The translations under genes and the position numbers were made by a program. From assembly GCF_014207445.1 (NCBI RefSeq), contig NZ_JACHEM010000004.1, forward strand, positions 310,001-374,000: 64,000 nucleotides of DNA. The letters run 5' to 3'. Origin of the DNA: Streptomyces candidus. GTDB taxonomy: Bacteria > Actinomycetota > Actinomycetes > Streptomycetales > Streptomycetaceae. Below are positions 45,951-56,402 of this stretch, piece after piece (positions within the stretch are counted from its first letter, which is position 1; each line of letters opens with the position of its first letter). The notes under the pieces were generated by a model. That model was given only the letters and a program-made list of their open reading frames with translations. It had not been told where the DNA came from and did no database searches.

Positions 45951-46041
45951 CCGGAGCCGCCCCGGCCCCGCACCGCGGGCCCCTCCCCGCAGCCCAGGCA
46001 CTCTCCCCGGCGCCCCGTCCGCCCCCCGTGCGCGGCCCCCG

Positions 46042-46263
46042 CTACCGCCGGTGCCGTACGAAAGTCGCCACCATCTCCGCCAGCCGTCCCGCCGTCTCCA
46101 CGTCGCAGCGGCCGAGGTCGATGAGCGGGGCGGGGACGTCGCGGGCGCAGGAGGCGGGGTCGAGGGTGAGGGAGGGGAGGTTCAGGCCGGCCGAGGCGAG
46201 CGCCTCGCGGAGGGCGCGGATCGTTTCTTCGGCGGCGGGAATGGCGGGCTGTGCAGTAGTCAT
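46042..46263 (-). CDS. small conserved Streptomyces protein
   Basis: 73 residues. The layout AAEETIRALREALASAGLNL, then LIDLGRCDVETAGRLAEMV resembles small Streptomyces proteins often found beside helix-turn-helix regulators. No enzymatic motif. GAGGT precedes the ATG by 9 nt. It is divergent from the Cmx-type exporter, sharing an inverted repeat CCATAC/GTATGG (46267-46289). Function unknown. Confidence 0.7.
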   Translation of the reverse strand: MTTAQPAIPAAEETIRALREALASAGLNLPSLTLDPASCARDVPAPLIDLGRCDVETAGRLAEMVATFVRHRR

Positions 46264-46266
46264 GAT

Positions 46267-46289
46267 CCATACCTCTACCGTTCGTATGG
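46267..46289. promoter_or_regulatory. inverted repeat between divergent genes
   Basis: CCATAC (46267-46272) and GTATGG (46284-46289) are an exact inverted repeat with an 11-bp spacer, in a locally AT-rich region between the small gene and the exporter leader. Confidence 0.4.
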
Positions 46290-46312
46290 TGCTTATGCAT
46301 CGGCGGAGTTGA
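46286..46312 (+). CDS. possible leader peptide for the Cmx-type exporter
   Basis: The frame ATG GTG CTT ATG CAT CGG CGG AGT TGA (MVLMHRRS) ends 77 nt before ATG 46390. Ribosome stalling on short leader peptides is known to control other chloramphenicol-resistance genes (cat, cmlA). Position and length fit, but no convincing RBS-masking hairpin was identified, so this is tentative. Confidence 0.25.
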   Translation: MVLMHRRS

Positions 46313-46389
46313 AAGCATTCTCAAGTGGACGAATTCGGTGGGCGGCGGGCGCGGGAATGGCCGGGTCGGACGGCTTGTTGAACGCTGTT

Positions 46390-47670
46390 ATGCCCCCCTC
46401 CGATCACGCGCGCCCCACGCGCCCGCCGCGCGACCGCGCCCGCATGCCCCTTGCCGTCTACATGCTCGGTCTCGCCGTCTTCGCCCTCGGCACGAGCGAA
46501 TTCATGCTGTCGGGGCTGCTGCCGCCGATCGCACGCGACATGGACGTGTCCATTCCGCAGGCGGGGCTGCTGATATCCGCCTTCGCGGTCGGCATGGTGG
46601 TGGGCGCTCCGCTGCTCGCGGTGGCGACGCTGCGGCTGCCGCGACGGACGACGCTGATCGCGCTGATCACCGTGTTCGGGCTGGGACAGGTGGCGGGGGC
46701 GCTCGCACCCTCGTACGAGTTGCTCTTCGCGTCGCGCGTCGTGAGCGCGTTCGCGTGTGCGGGGTTCTGGGCGGTGGGGGCGGCGGTCGCCATCGCGATG
46801 GTGCCGGTGACGTCCCGGGCACGGGCGATGGCGGTGATGATCGGCGGGCTGAGCATCGCGAACGTGCTCGGGGTCCCGGCCGGAGCGTTCCTCGGCGAGA
46901 GCCTGGGGTGGCGTTCGGCGTTCTGGGCCGTGGGTGCGGCCTCCGCGGTCGCACTGGTCGGTGTCGTGACCCTGATCCCCCGTATCCCGCTGCCCGAGGA
47001 GAAGCCGCAGCTGCGGCGCGAGCTGGGTATCTACCGGGACCGGCAGGTGCTGATCAGCGTCGCGATCACGGCACTGGCCGCCGGTGGTGTCTTCTGCGCG
47101 TTCAGCTACCTGTCCCCGCTGCTGACCGACGTCGCCGGGCTGGACTCGTCGTGGGTGCCGTGGGTGCTGGGGCTGTTCGGGTTCGGGGCGCTGGTCGGTA
47201 CGACGGTGGGCGGCATGGTCGCGGACGCGCGGCCGTTCGGCGTCCTGATCGGCGGGATCAGTGCGTCGACGGTGCTGCTGGTGGCGCTGGCCCTGTTCGG
47301 CGGTACGGCGGCGGTCGCGGTCGCGCTCTCCTTCGCCCTCGGCTTCTCCGCGTTCTTCACGGCGCCGGCGCTGAACGCACGGATGTTCAACGTGGCGGGC
47401 GCCGCCCCGACGCTGGCGGGGGCGACGACGACCGCCGCCTTCAACATCGGCAACACCGGTGGCCCGGGGCTCGGCGGCACGGTCATCGACGCCGGCTGGG
47501 GCTTCTCCGCCACCGCGTGGGCGGGCGCGAGTATGACCGTGGTCGCGGTGGGATGCGTACTGGTGGCACTGCGGTGGCAACGCGGCGCGGGCCGGGGCAC
47601 GGCCCCTCAGTCGCGGGTGGTCGCGACGGGAGCCACGGCGGCACAGGAGGCCGGCGCCGTACGGAAGTGA
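46390..47670 (+). CDS. Cmx/CmrA-type MFS exporter (chloramphenicol-efflux family)
   Basis: 426 residues from ATG 46390. In-frame ATGs at 46444 and 46357 are alternatives; 46444 gives the family's usual MPLAVYMLGLAVFALGTSEF start. Twelve membrane helices. The TSEFMLSGLLPPIARDM segment and AFNIGNTGGPGLGGTVIDAG are typical of Cmx/CmrA proton-driven chloramphenicol exporters of actinobacteria. Resistance is inferred from family, and the real substrate could be another compound. A hairpin follows. Confidence 0.88.
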   Translation: MPPSDHARPTRPPRDRARMPLAVYMLGLAVFALGTSEFMLSGLLPPIARDMDVSIPQAGLLISAFAVGMVVGAPLLAVATLRLPRRTTLIALITVFGLGQVAGALAPSYELLFASRVVSAFACAGFWAVGAAVAIAMVPVTSRARAMAVMIGGLSIANVLGVPAGAFLGESLGWRSAFWAVGAASAVALVGVVTLIPRIPLPEEKPQLRRELGIYRDRQVLISVAITALAAGGVFCAFSYLSPLLTDVAGLDSSWVPWVLGLFGFGALVGTTVGGMVADARPFGVLIGGISASTVLLVALALFGGTAAVAVALSFALGFSAFFTAPALNARMFNVAGAAPTLAGATTTAAFNIGNTGGPGLGGTVIDAGWGFSATAWAGASMTVVAVGCVLVALRWQRGAGRGTAPQSRVVATGATAAQEAGAVRK

Positions 47671-47690
47671 AGGCGTCGGGACGGGCCGCG

Positions 47691-47726
47691 GGCGGCTCCA
47701 CCTGCCGCAGGACGGGTGGAGCCGCC
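47691..47726 (+). terminator. terminator of the Cmx-type gene
   Basis: Exact 12-bp arms (47691-47702 and 47715-47726) with a 12-nt loop, 20 nt after the stop. Confidence 0.65.
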
Positions 47727-47924
47727 CCGCTGCGCCGCCCGCACCGGAGCGTCCGGCGGCAGACCGGAGAATTGGCGGGCTGCCGCCCCCGGTGCCGTCT
47801 GCGTCGCGTCCCCCGCCCCCGAGCGGTCAGGGCTGTCGCGCCCTTCGCCGTGACATTCGCCCCGATCCACTCCGCGTGGGCCACGCGCACCCCCCGTCAC
47901 GCACGCCCGCGCCACGCGCGAGCC

Positions 47925-48197
47925 TCACCCGCCCGTGTAGCCGTGCTTGCGGCGGCGCAGGCCCGCCGCCGTGATCCGGCGGACCAGTTCCTTGCTGCCG
48001 ATCTCCACCGCACCCGCCGCGACCGCGTCGGCGTACCGCGCCTGGGGAACGTCGTAGTGGTCGCGCTCGAAGGCGCGCGGCGGGCAGCCGATGCGAGCGG
48101 CGAAGGCGTGCAGTTCGTCGTACGAGACGTCGCTGACCAGATGCGACCAGAGGCGGCCGTGGCCGGGCCAGGTCGGCGGGTCGATGTAGAGGGTCAT
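47925..48197 (-). CDS. DUF4031 protein
   Basis: 90 residues. TLYIDPPTWPGHGRLWSHLV, SYDELHAFAARIG and FERDHYDVP match DUF4031, a small conserved domain of unknown function in actinobacteria. The Asp/His-rich blocks suggest a metal site. It lies 28 nt downstream of the following gene on the same strand, so the two probably form an operon. Confidence 0.85.
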   Translation of the reverse strand: MTLYIDPPTWPGHGRLWSHLVSDVSYDELHAFAARIGCPPRAFERDHYDVPQARYADAVAAGAVEIGSKELVRRITAAGLRRRKHGYTGG

Positions 48198-48225
48198 GCG
48201 GGCGTGCGCCTTCCGGGCCGGGTCG

Positions 48226-48579
48226 TCATGCGGGCGGCAGCTTTCCGACCGGGGACACGGCGACGACGGCCTTCGTGCAGACCCAGTGCGGGTCGGGGCC
48301 GAGTTCGGGTTCGACTTGGAGGGCGTGCGGGTCGCCGTCGTGGCAGACGGAGCACAGCGGCCAGCGGCCGTACTTCTCCAGGAGGGCGTCCTGTACGTCC
48401 TGGGCGACGAGGCCCGCCACGTACGAGGCGCCCTCGGGCCACTGCTCGACCCACCAGCGCCGGTGCACGACCGCGTCCTCGACGATCGACACGATGCCGG
48501 GGTCCGCGACGTCGCGGGCGGTCAGGTCGGCCATGACCTGGGCGCGGGCGGAGTGCAGAGCCTGTTCGAGGGTGTCCAT
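48226..48579 (-). CDS. conserved hypothetical protein
   Basis: 117 residues. Helical N-terminus (LEQALHSARAQVMADLTARD), then VVHRRWWVEQWPEGASYVAG, and a Cys/His cluster CSVCHDGDPH with a later Cys in HWVCTK that may bind zinc. No named family recognised. The same protein type next to DUF4031 looks common in Streptomyces. The ATG at 48579 is the last before upstream non-homologous sequence. Confidence 0.7.
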   Translation of the reverse strand: MDTLEQALHSARAQVMADLTARDVADPGIVSIVEDAVVHRRWWVEQWPEGASYVAGLVAQDVQDALLEKYGRWPLCSVCHDGDPHALQVEPELGPDPHWVCTKAVVAVSPVGKLPPA

Positions 48580-48671
48580 GAGGCCATTGTCGCGCGGCCA
48601 AGCACGGCCGAGCACGGCGGACCGAAGCCCTCGGCCGCCCCGGGACCTCCGCCCCATTGACTCACCCCCGG

Positions 48672-48690
48672 ACTGAAAATATCTTTCAGT
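48672..48690. promoter_or_regulatory. MurR/RpiR operator overlapping promoter and start
   Basis: ACTGAAA (48672-48678) and TTTCAGT (48684-48690) are exact inverted repeats around ATATC. TATCTT (48680-48685) could be the -10 box, 6 nt before GTG 48692, so repressor binding would block initiation directly. TGAAA/TTTCA is the half-site style of RpiR-family regulators. Confidence 0.7.
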
Positions 48691-48691
48691 G

Positions 48692-49687
48692 GTGAGCGAT
48701 TCATTGAAGGAAAGTTCCACGGGCTCGGACACAAGCTCGTCCCCGTCCACGGTTCCGGCCGTCCCGGACGTGCACCCCGCCCCGACCCCAGCCGCCGCCA
48801 CGGCCGCCCCCGCCCCTGCCGCCCTCGCCGCGAAGGTCCGTACCCTCGCCCCCTCCATGACCCGCTCGATGCAGCGTGTCGCGGAGACCGTCGCGGGCGA
48901 CCCGGCGGGCTGTGCCGCGCTCACCGTCACGGGGCTGGCCGAGCTGACCGGCACCAGTGAGGCGACCGTGGTCCGGACCTCCCGGCTCCTCGGGTATCCG
49001 GGGTACCGGGACCTCCGTCTCGCTCTGGCCGGGCTCGCCGCCCACCAGCAGTCGGGACGCGCGCCCGCCGTCACCGCCGACATAGCCGTGGACGATCCGA
49101 TCGCGGACGTCGTGGCGAAGCTCGCCCAGGACGAGCAGCAGACCCTCGCCGACACCGCGGCCGGCCTGGACACCGTCCAGCTCGGTGCGGCCGTCGCCGC
49201 CCTGGCCGCCGCCCGCCGCATCGACGTCTACGGGGTCGGCGCGTCGTCCCTGGTCGGCGCCGACCTCGCGCAGAAGCTCCTGCGCATCGGCCTGATCGCG
49301 CACTCGCACACCGACCCTCACCTCGCCGTCACCAACGCCGTCCAGCTCCGGGCCGGGGACGTGGCCGTCGCCGTCACGCACTCCGGGTCGACCGCCGACG
49401 CCATCGAGCCCCTCCGCGTCGCCTTCGAGCACGGCGCGACGACGATCGCGGTCACCGGCCGGCCCAAGAGCCCCGTCACCCAGTACGCCGACCTCGTCCT
49501 CACCACCTCCACCGCCCGCGAGAGCGAACTGCGGCCCGCCGCGATGTCCAGCCGTACGAGCCAACTCCTGGTTGTGGACTGCCTGTTCGTGGGCGTCGCC
49601 CAGCGCACGTACGACACGGCGGGCCCCGCGCTGGCCGCCTCATACGAGGCACTCGCCCACCGCCACGACCCCCGCACCGCCCGGTAA
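48692..49687 (+). CDS. murR: RpiR-family regulator of the MurNAc operon
   Basis: 331 residues (GTG 48689 also possible). An extended Ser/Pro/Ala-rich N-terminus of about 50 residues, an RpiR helix-turn-helix (LTVTGLAELTGTSEATVVRT then SRLLGYPGYRDLRLAL), and a SIS sugar-phosphate domain (RIDVYGVGASSLVGADLAQK, AVTHSGSTADAIEPL). Its position ahead of murQ and murP indicates sensing of MurNAc-6-phosphate and autorepression through the palindrome at its start. Symbol assigned by context. Confidence 0.85.
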   Translation: MSDSLKESSTGSDTSSSPSTVPAVPDVHPAPTPAAATAAPAPAALAAKVRTLAPSMTRSMQRVAETVAGDPAGCAALTVTGLAELTGTSEATVVRTSRLLGYPGYRDLRLALAGLAAHQQSGRAPAVTADIAVDDPIADVVAKLAQDEQQTLADTAAGLDTVQLGAAVAALAAARRIDVYGVGASSLVGADLAQKLLRIGLIAHSHTDPHLAVTNAVQLRAGDVAVAVTHSGSTADAIEPLRVAFEHGATTIAVTGRPKSPVTQYADLVLTTSTARESELRPAAMSSRTSQLLVVDCLFVGVAQRTYDTAGPALAASYEALAHRHDPRTAR

Positions 49688-49698
49688 GGAACCCCGCC

Positions 49699-50649
49699 AT
49701 GACCAGTACCGCGCCCTACGGCGAACTCCGCGCCCAGCTGGAGACCCTCACCACCGAGGCGTTCCGCCCCGAACTCGCCGAGATCGACCGGTTGTCCACG
49801 GCCGAGCTGGCCGCCCTGATGAACGGCGAGGACGCGACCGTTCCGGCGGCCGTGGCCGCGCAGCTCCCGCAGATCGCCGCCGCGATCGACTCCATCGCCG
49901 AACGGATGGCGAGGGGTGGCAGGCTGATCTACGCCGGTGCCGGTACGGCGGGACGGCTCGGCGTGCTCGACGCCTCCGAATGCCCGCCCACCTTCAACAC
50001 CGACCCCAGCGAGGTCGTCGGACTGATCGCCGGGGGCCCGTCCGCCATGGTCAAGGCGGTGGAGGGGGCCGAGGACAGCAAGGAGCTGGCGGCCGCGGAC
50101 CTCGACGGGCTGAAGCTGACCGCGGAGGACAGCGTCGTCGGCGTCTCCGCGTCCGGCCGCACCCCGTACGCCATCGGCGCCGTCGAGCACGCCCGTACGG
50201 CAGGAGCCCTCACCGTCGGGCTGTCCTGCAACGCGGACAGCGCCCTCGCGGCAGCCGCCGAGCACGGCATCGAGGTCGTCGTCGGCCCCGAACTCCTCAC
50301 CGGCTCCACCCGGCTGAAGTCCGGAACGGCGCAGAAACTCGTCCTCAACATGATCTCGACGCTCGTCATGATCCGGCTCGGCAAGACGTACGGAAACCTG
50401 ATGGTCGACGTCCGCGCGTCCAACGAGAAACTGCGCGCCCGCTCGCGCCGCATCGTCTCCCTCGCCACCGGAGCCGACGACGCCGAGATCGAGGCCGCGC
50501 TCACCGCCGCCGGCGGGGAGGTGAAGAGCGCCATCCTGATCATCCTCGGCGGCGTCGACAGCGCCACCGCGACGACCCTGCTCGACGACGCGCACGGTCA
50601 CCTCCGCGCGGCACTGCGTTCCGCCGCGGACGCCGCCTCCTCCCGCTAG
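49699..50649 (+). CDS. murQ: N-acetylmuramic acid 6-phosphate etherase
   Basis: 316 residues. It cleaves the D-lactyl ether of MurNAc-6-phosphate, giving GlcNAc-6-phosphate and D-lactate in recycling of cell-wall sugars. SIS fold with YAGAGTAGRLGVLDASECPP, where Glu94 corresponds to the catalytic Glu of the family; GVSASGRTPYAIGAV and the NLMVDVRASNEKLRAR block are also present. It lies 11 nt after murR and 41 nt before the PTS gene. Confidence 0.95.
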   Translation: MTSTAPYGELRAQLETLTTEAFRPELAEIDRLSTAELAALMNGEDATVPAAVAAQLPQIAAAIDSIAERMARGGRLIYAGAGTAGRLGVLDASECPPTFNTDPSEVVGLIAGGPSAMVKAVEGAEDSKELAAADLDGLKLTAEDSVVGVSASGRTPYAIGAVEHARTAGALTVGLSCNADSALAAAAEHGIEVVVGPELLTGSTRLKSGTAQKLVLNMISTLVMIRLGKTYGNLMVDVRASNEKLRARSRRIVSLATGADDAEIEAALTAAGGEVKSAILIILGGVDSATATTLLDDAHGHLRAALRSAADAASSR

Positions 50650-50690
50650 ACCCCCTGTTCAACGCCACCCGCACAGCAAGGCACTCCACC

Positions 50691-52220
50691 ATGGCTGACC
50701 CCAAGAACCGCGCCACCGCCGCCGCGATCCTTCCGCTCGTCGGCGGCGCGGACAACGTCACCTCGGTCGTCCACTGCATGACCCGGCTCCGGCTGGGCCT
50801 GCGCGACCGTGCGCTCGTCGACGACGAGGCGCTCAAGGCGCTGCCGTCCGTGATGGGCGTCGTCGAGGACGACACATACCAGATCGTGCTGGGACCCGGT
50901 ACGGTCGCCCGGGTCACCCCCGAGTTCGAGGCGCTGGTGGCGGAGGAACGCACGGACACCTCCGCGCCCGGCCCTGGAGAGAACGGGGAGAGTGCCGCGC
51001 CGGTGCCCGCGCCGAGCCCCGACCACGCGCTCACCGCCGCGGAGTTGGCGTCCCAGGGGGCGGCACTGAAGGCCGCACGGAAGGCGAAGAACGCCACCCC
51101 GTTCAAGCTGTTCCTGCGCCGTATCGCGAACATCTTCGTCCCGCTGATCCCCGCCCTCATCGGCTGCGGCATCATCGCGGGCCTCAACGGGCTGCTGATC
51201 AACCTGGGGTGGCTGCCCGCCGTCACCCCGGCGCTCGCCGCCATCGCCTCCGGCTTCATGGCGCTGATCGCCGTCTTCGTCGGCTTCAACACGGCGAAGG
51301 AGTTCGGCGGTACGCCGAGCCTGGGCGGGGCGGTGGCCGCGATCATCGTCTTCCCGGGCGTCGCGAAGATCGACGCGTTCGGCAACACGCTCTCCCCCGG
51401 CCAGGGCGGGGTCCTGGGCGCCCTGGCCGCGGCCGTCCTCGCCGTGCACGTCGAGAAGTGGTGCCGGAAGTGGGTTCCCGAGTCGCTCGACGTGCTGGTC
51501 ACCCCCACGCTCACCGTGCTTCTCTCCGGACTGGTCACGATCTTCGGCCTGATGTTCGTCGCCGGCGAGGTCTCCACCGCCATCGGCACCGGGGCGGACT
51601 GGCTGCTGACCCACACCGGCGCCTTCGCGGGCCTCGTCCTCGGCGGCCTCTTCCTCCCGCTGGTCATGCTCGGCCTGCACCAGGCCCTCATCCCCATCCA
51701 CACCACCCTCATCGAGCAGCAGGGCTTCACCGTCCTGCTGCCGATCCTGGCGATGGCGGGCGCGGGCCAGGTCGGCTGCGCGGCGGCGGTCTACCTCCGT
51801 CTCCGGCACAACCACTCGATCCGCAACACCATCAAGTCCGCTCTGCCGGCCGGCATCCTGGGCGTCGGCGAGCCGCTCATCTACGGTGTCTCGCTCCCCC
51901 TCGGCCGGCCCTTCGTCACGGCGTGCGCGGGTGGCGCGGCCGGCGGGGCGTTCGTCGGGCTGTTCTCGATGCTCGGCGACAAGGTGGGCTCGACGGCCAT
52001 CGGCCCGTCGGGCTGGGCGCTGTTCCCGCTCCTCCAGGGCAACCACGGCCTGGGCACGACGATCGCCGTGTACGCGGGCGGCCTGCTCGTCGGCTACCTG
52101 GTGGGCTTCGCCGCGACGTACTACTTCGGCTTCACGAAGACGATGCTGGCGGAGCTGAACACTCCGGCGGCGGAAGCGGCGGCCGACCCCGAGAAGCCAA
52201 AGGAGCCGGTCGCGGCCTGA
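50691..52220 (+). CDS. murP: PTS EIIBC transporter, probably MurNAc-specific
   Basis: 509 residues. The EIIB domain comes first, with phosphorylated Cys29 in VVHCMTRLRL. A 60-residue Pro/Ala/Glu linker follows, then a Glc-family EIIC channel with about 10 helices, including PALIGCGIIAGLN, GFNTAKEFGG and GVGEPLIYGVSLP. It imports and phosphorylates the sugar using EIIA and HPr encoded elsewhere. Linkage to murR and murQ points to MurNAc; by sequence alone sucrose/trehalose-type specificity could not be excluded. Confidence 0.88.
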   Translation: MADPKNRATAAAILPLVGGADNVTSVVHCMTRLRLGLRDRALVDDEALKALPSVMGVVEDDTYQIVLGPGTVARVTPEFEALVAEERTDTSAPGPGENGESAAPVPAPSPDHALTAAELASQGAALKAARKAKNATPFKLFLRRIANIFVPLIPALIGCGIIAGLNGLLINLGWLPAVTPALAAIASGFMALIAVFVGFNTAKEFGGTPSLGGAVAAIIVFPGVAKIDAFGNTLSPGQGGVLGALAAAVLAVHVEKWCRKWVPESLDVLVTPTLTVLLSGLVTIFGLMFVAGEVSTAIGTGADWLLTHTGAFAGLVLGGLFLPLVMLGLHQALIPIHTTLIEQQGFTVLLPILAMAGAGQVGCAAAVYLRLRHNHSIRNTIKSALPAGILGVGEPLIYGVSLPLGRPFVTACAGGAAGGAFVGLFSMLGDKVGSTAIGPSGWALFPLLQGNHGLGTTIAVYAGGLLVGYLVGFAATYYFGFTKTMLAELNTPAAEAAADPEKPKEPVAA

Positions 52221-52223
52221 GGG

Positions 52224-52826
52224 TCAGTGCGGAAAACGTGCGGTGTCCAGCTGCCCGCCGAACGGCTCGGGCAGCACCACCGTCTCACCGAACGGCACCC
52301 TGTCCGCGTGCTTGTACGCGCCGTTCTGCGGCTCCGTGAACAGGGTGCTGGTCGGCCCGTGCTCGTCGAACCGGTCGATCAGGAGATAGGCGGGGACGGG
52401 CGCGTGCGCGTAGGCCCAGAGCTTCCTGGTCCGGTCCTCACGGGCGTTCCCCTTGGAGGTGATCTCCACGACGAGGAGCGCCTCGGCGGCGTCCAGCGGG
52501 TCGGCCACCGCCGGGTCGGCGTCCACCACGAAGCGCTTGGGCATCACCACGAGGTCGGGCACGTACAGCTTGTCGAGGGGCGCGATCAGGATACCGAGCG
52601 TCTGGTAGATGCCCGTGGCGGCGGGTTTCGCCCCGTAGAGGAACTCCTGAAGTTCATCGGCGATGGCGTTGTGATGCGGGTGCGGCGGCGGTACCAGGAC
52701 GATCCGTCCTTCGTCGATCTCGGCGCGCCAGCCCTCGGGCACATCCAGTCCGCGCCAGGTTTCCAGCAGGTAGGCCCACGGCCGGGCGGTCAGCGGCTGA
52801 TCGTGCTCAGCCATCGCAGCGGTCAT
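52224..52826 (-). CDS. Uma2-family putative nuclease (DUF820)
   Basis: 200 residues. A PD-(D/E)XK-like core: LYVPDLVVMPK and ALLVVEITSKGNAREDRTRK supply the Asp, Glu and Lys, and YLLIDRFDEHG follows. Uma2 proteins are abundant in Streptomyces and cyanobacteria; the cellular role is unproven. GAAGGGAAC precedes the ATG. The stop lies 3 bp from the murP stop (convergent). Confidence 0.85.
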   Translation of the reverse strand: MTAAMAEHDQPLTARPWAYLLETWRGLDVPEGWRAEIDEGRIVLVPPPHPHHNAIADELQEFLYGAKPAATGIYQTLGILIAPLDKLYVPDLVVMPKRFVVDADPAVADPLDAAEALLVVEITSKGNAREDRTRKLWAYAHAPVPAYLLIDRFDEHGPTSTLFTEPQNGAYKHADRVPFGETVVLPEPFGGQLDTARFPH

Positions 52827-52948
52827 CGCGGTTCCCTTCTCTCCTGGCCCGAGGACGGCGCAACACTAGGACGACGAACGGGCGGGTGTCTGCCTCTTCC
52901 GCCAGCATCCCACGAAGGGGTGACATCCCGCCCGTACCGTACGCGCGC

Positions 52949-54370
52949 CTACCGCTCCCAGCACTCCACTTCCCGCAGGTCCGGCATCCGGTCCCGCGTG
53001 AACACCGGGTCGATCCCCATGCGCCGCTGCTCCCGGTAGTCCTCCAGCAGCCGGAACGCGATCGCCGAGAGCGGAATGATCGCGGCCATGTTCACCAGCG
53101 CCATGAAGCCCATGAACACGTCGGCCAGGTTCCACACGATGGACACCGACCCGAGTGCGCCCAGGAACACGGTCACCAGCACCAGCACCCGGTAGGCGGG
53201 CAGCACCCACTTCTTGTCGTCACCGGTGATGAACTCGATGTTGGACTGCCCGTAGTAGTAGTTCCCCATCATCGAGCTGAACGCCAGCATGAAGACGACC
53301 ACCGTCAGCACGTGCCCGGCCCAGTCGCCCAGCGACGACGTCAGGGCGGTCTGCGTGAGGTCGGCGCCCTGGCGGGCGCCTCCGAGGTCGGGGGTGGTCG
53401 TCAGGATGATGAAGGCCGTCATCGTGCAGATCAGGATCGTGTCGAAGAAGACGCCCAGCGACTGCACGAGGCCCTGCTTGACGGGGTGCGAGACCTCCGC
53501 CGCGGCACCCGCGTTCGGGGCCGAGCCCAGGCCCGCCTCGTTGGAGAACATGCCGCGCCGGATGCCCTGCTGGATCGCCGTGCCGATCGCACCGCCCGCG
53601 ACCTCCCGGAAGCCCAGGGCCCCGCCGACGATGTCCGCCAGCACCCGGGGCACGTCGGTGATGTTGAGGACGACCACCACGGCGCCCAGCAACAGGTACA
53701 CCACGGCCATCACGGGCACGAGCACCTGCGCGACGCTGCTGATGCGCCGTACGCCGCCGAAGACCACCAGGCCGAGCAGGACCGCCAGCACCACGCCGAT
53801 CACCGGCTCCCGCCACGGGGCGTCGCCGCCGAAGGACCCGCCGACCACCGAGACGATCGTGTTGGCCTGCACCGCGTTGAAGACGAACCCGAAGGTGAGC
53901 GTGATGGTGACGGCGAACAGCACGCCCAGCCACCGCTTCCCCAGGCCCCGCTGCATGTAGTACGCGGGCCCGCCCCGGTAGGTGCCGTCGTAGTCCCGGA
54001 CCTTGTACAGCTGGGCGAGCGCGGACTCCACGAACGCGGACGCCGCGCCCACCGTCGCCATCACCCACATCCAGAACACCGCACCGGGCCCGCCCAGCGT
54101 GATGGCTGCCGCTACGCCCGCGATGTTCCCCGTACCGACCCGGGCCGCCGCCGAGATGGTGAAGGCCCCGAAGGACGACACGGACTTCCGCCCGCGTGCG
54201 TCGGGCAGGGCCTTGTCACCCAGCACTCGGATCATCTCCGGAAACATCCGCAGCTGGACGACCTTCGAACGGAACGTGAAATAGAGGCCCGCGCCGATCA
54301 CGAGCGGGATGAGCAGATAGCTCCAGAAGACGTCGTTGACGTCGATGATGAATGAGTCCAGGTTTCCCAT
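52949..54370 (-). CDS. sodium:alanine symporter family (AGCS) transporter
   Basis: 473 residues from ATG 54370. About 10-11 membrane helices with AGCS signatures SFGAFTISAAARVGTGNIAG, the GGPAYYMQRGLG loop and GMFSNEAGLGSAPNAGAAAE. It imports alanine or glycine with Na+. The last 45 residues are cytosolic and charged. It shares the spacer hairpin at 54439-54477 with groEL. Confidence 0.93.
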   Translation of the reverse strand: MGNLDSFIIDVNDVFWSYLLIPLVIGAGLYFTFRSKVVQLRMFPEMIRVLGDKALPDARGRKSVSSFGAFTISAAARVGTGNIAGVAAAITLGGPGAVFWMWVMATVGAASAFVESALAQLYKVRDYDGTYRGGPAYYMQRGLGKRWLGVLFAVTITLTFGFVFNAVQANTIVSVVGGSFGGDAPWREPVIGVVLAVLLGLVVFGGVRRISSVAQVLVPVMAVVYLLLGAVVVVLNITDVPRVLADIVGGALGFREVAGGAIGTAIQQGIRRGMFSNEAGLGSAPNAGAAAEVSHPVKQGLVQSLGVFFDTILICTMTAFIILTTTPDLGGARQGADLTQTALTSSLGDWAGHVLTVVVFMLAFSSMMGNYYYGQSNIEFITGDDKKWVLPAYRVLVLVTVFLGALGSVSIVWNLADVFMGFMALVNMAAIIPLSAIAFRLLEDYREQRRMGIDPVFTRDRMPDLREVECWER

Positions 54371-54438
54371 GGGGCACAGCTTGCGCAGCAATAGCCGGGT
54401 TTATCCAACCGAAACCTTCTGAATGCCCGTCGGATACG

Positions 54439-54477
54439 CCACTGGGGCGGCATCCCGAAGGGATACCGCCCCAGTGG
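54439..54477 (-). terminator. groEL terminator
   Basis: 18-bp stem with one mismatch (54439-54456 and 54460-54477) and a GAA loop, 35 nt beyond the groEL stop on the minus strand. Confidence 0.85.
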
Positions 54478-54511
54478 ACGTACCTACTGCGTCAAGCAGA
54501 GGGAGGTGGAC

Positions 54512-56296
<1,785 letters not shown>

Positions 56297-56323
56297 CTGT
56301 CACTCTCACGGGGAGAGTGCTAA
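56297..56323. promoter_or_regulatory. CIRCE element A (HrcA operator)
   Basis: On the minus strand: TTAGCACTC, a 9-nt spacer, then GAGTGACAG. The first arm is the exact CIRCE consensus and the second matches it at 6 of 9 positions. Confidence 0.88.
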
Positions 56324-56329
56324 CGCCAA

Positions 56330-56358
56330 TGATTAGCACTCGGCATAGGAGAGTGCAA
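56330..56358 (-). promoter_or_regulatory. groEL promoter
   Basis: A minus-strand -35 TTGCAC (56353-56358) and -10 TAATCA (56330-56335) are separated by 17 bp and lie inside CIRCE B, so HrcA binding would occlude RNA polymerase. Confidence 0.6.
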
Positions 56359-56359
56359 G
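56333..56359. promoter_or_regulatory. CIRCE element B (HrcA operator)
   Basis: TTAGCACTC, a 9-nt spacer, GAGTGCAAG on the plus strand. One arm is perfect and the other matches at 7 of 9 positions. It lies 9 bp from CIRCE A. Confidence 0.88.
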
Positions 56360-56402
56360 CGACTACCACGGATCCGGGGGGTCGTGGCACCCCGTGGACC
56401 GG

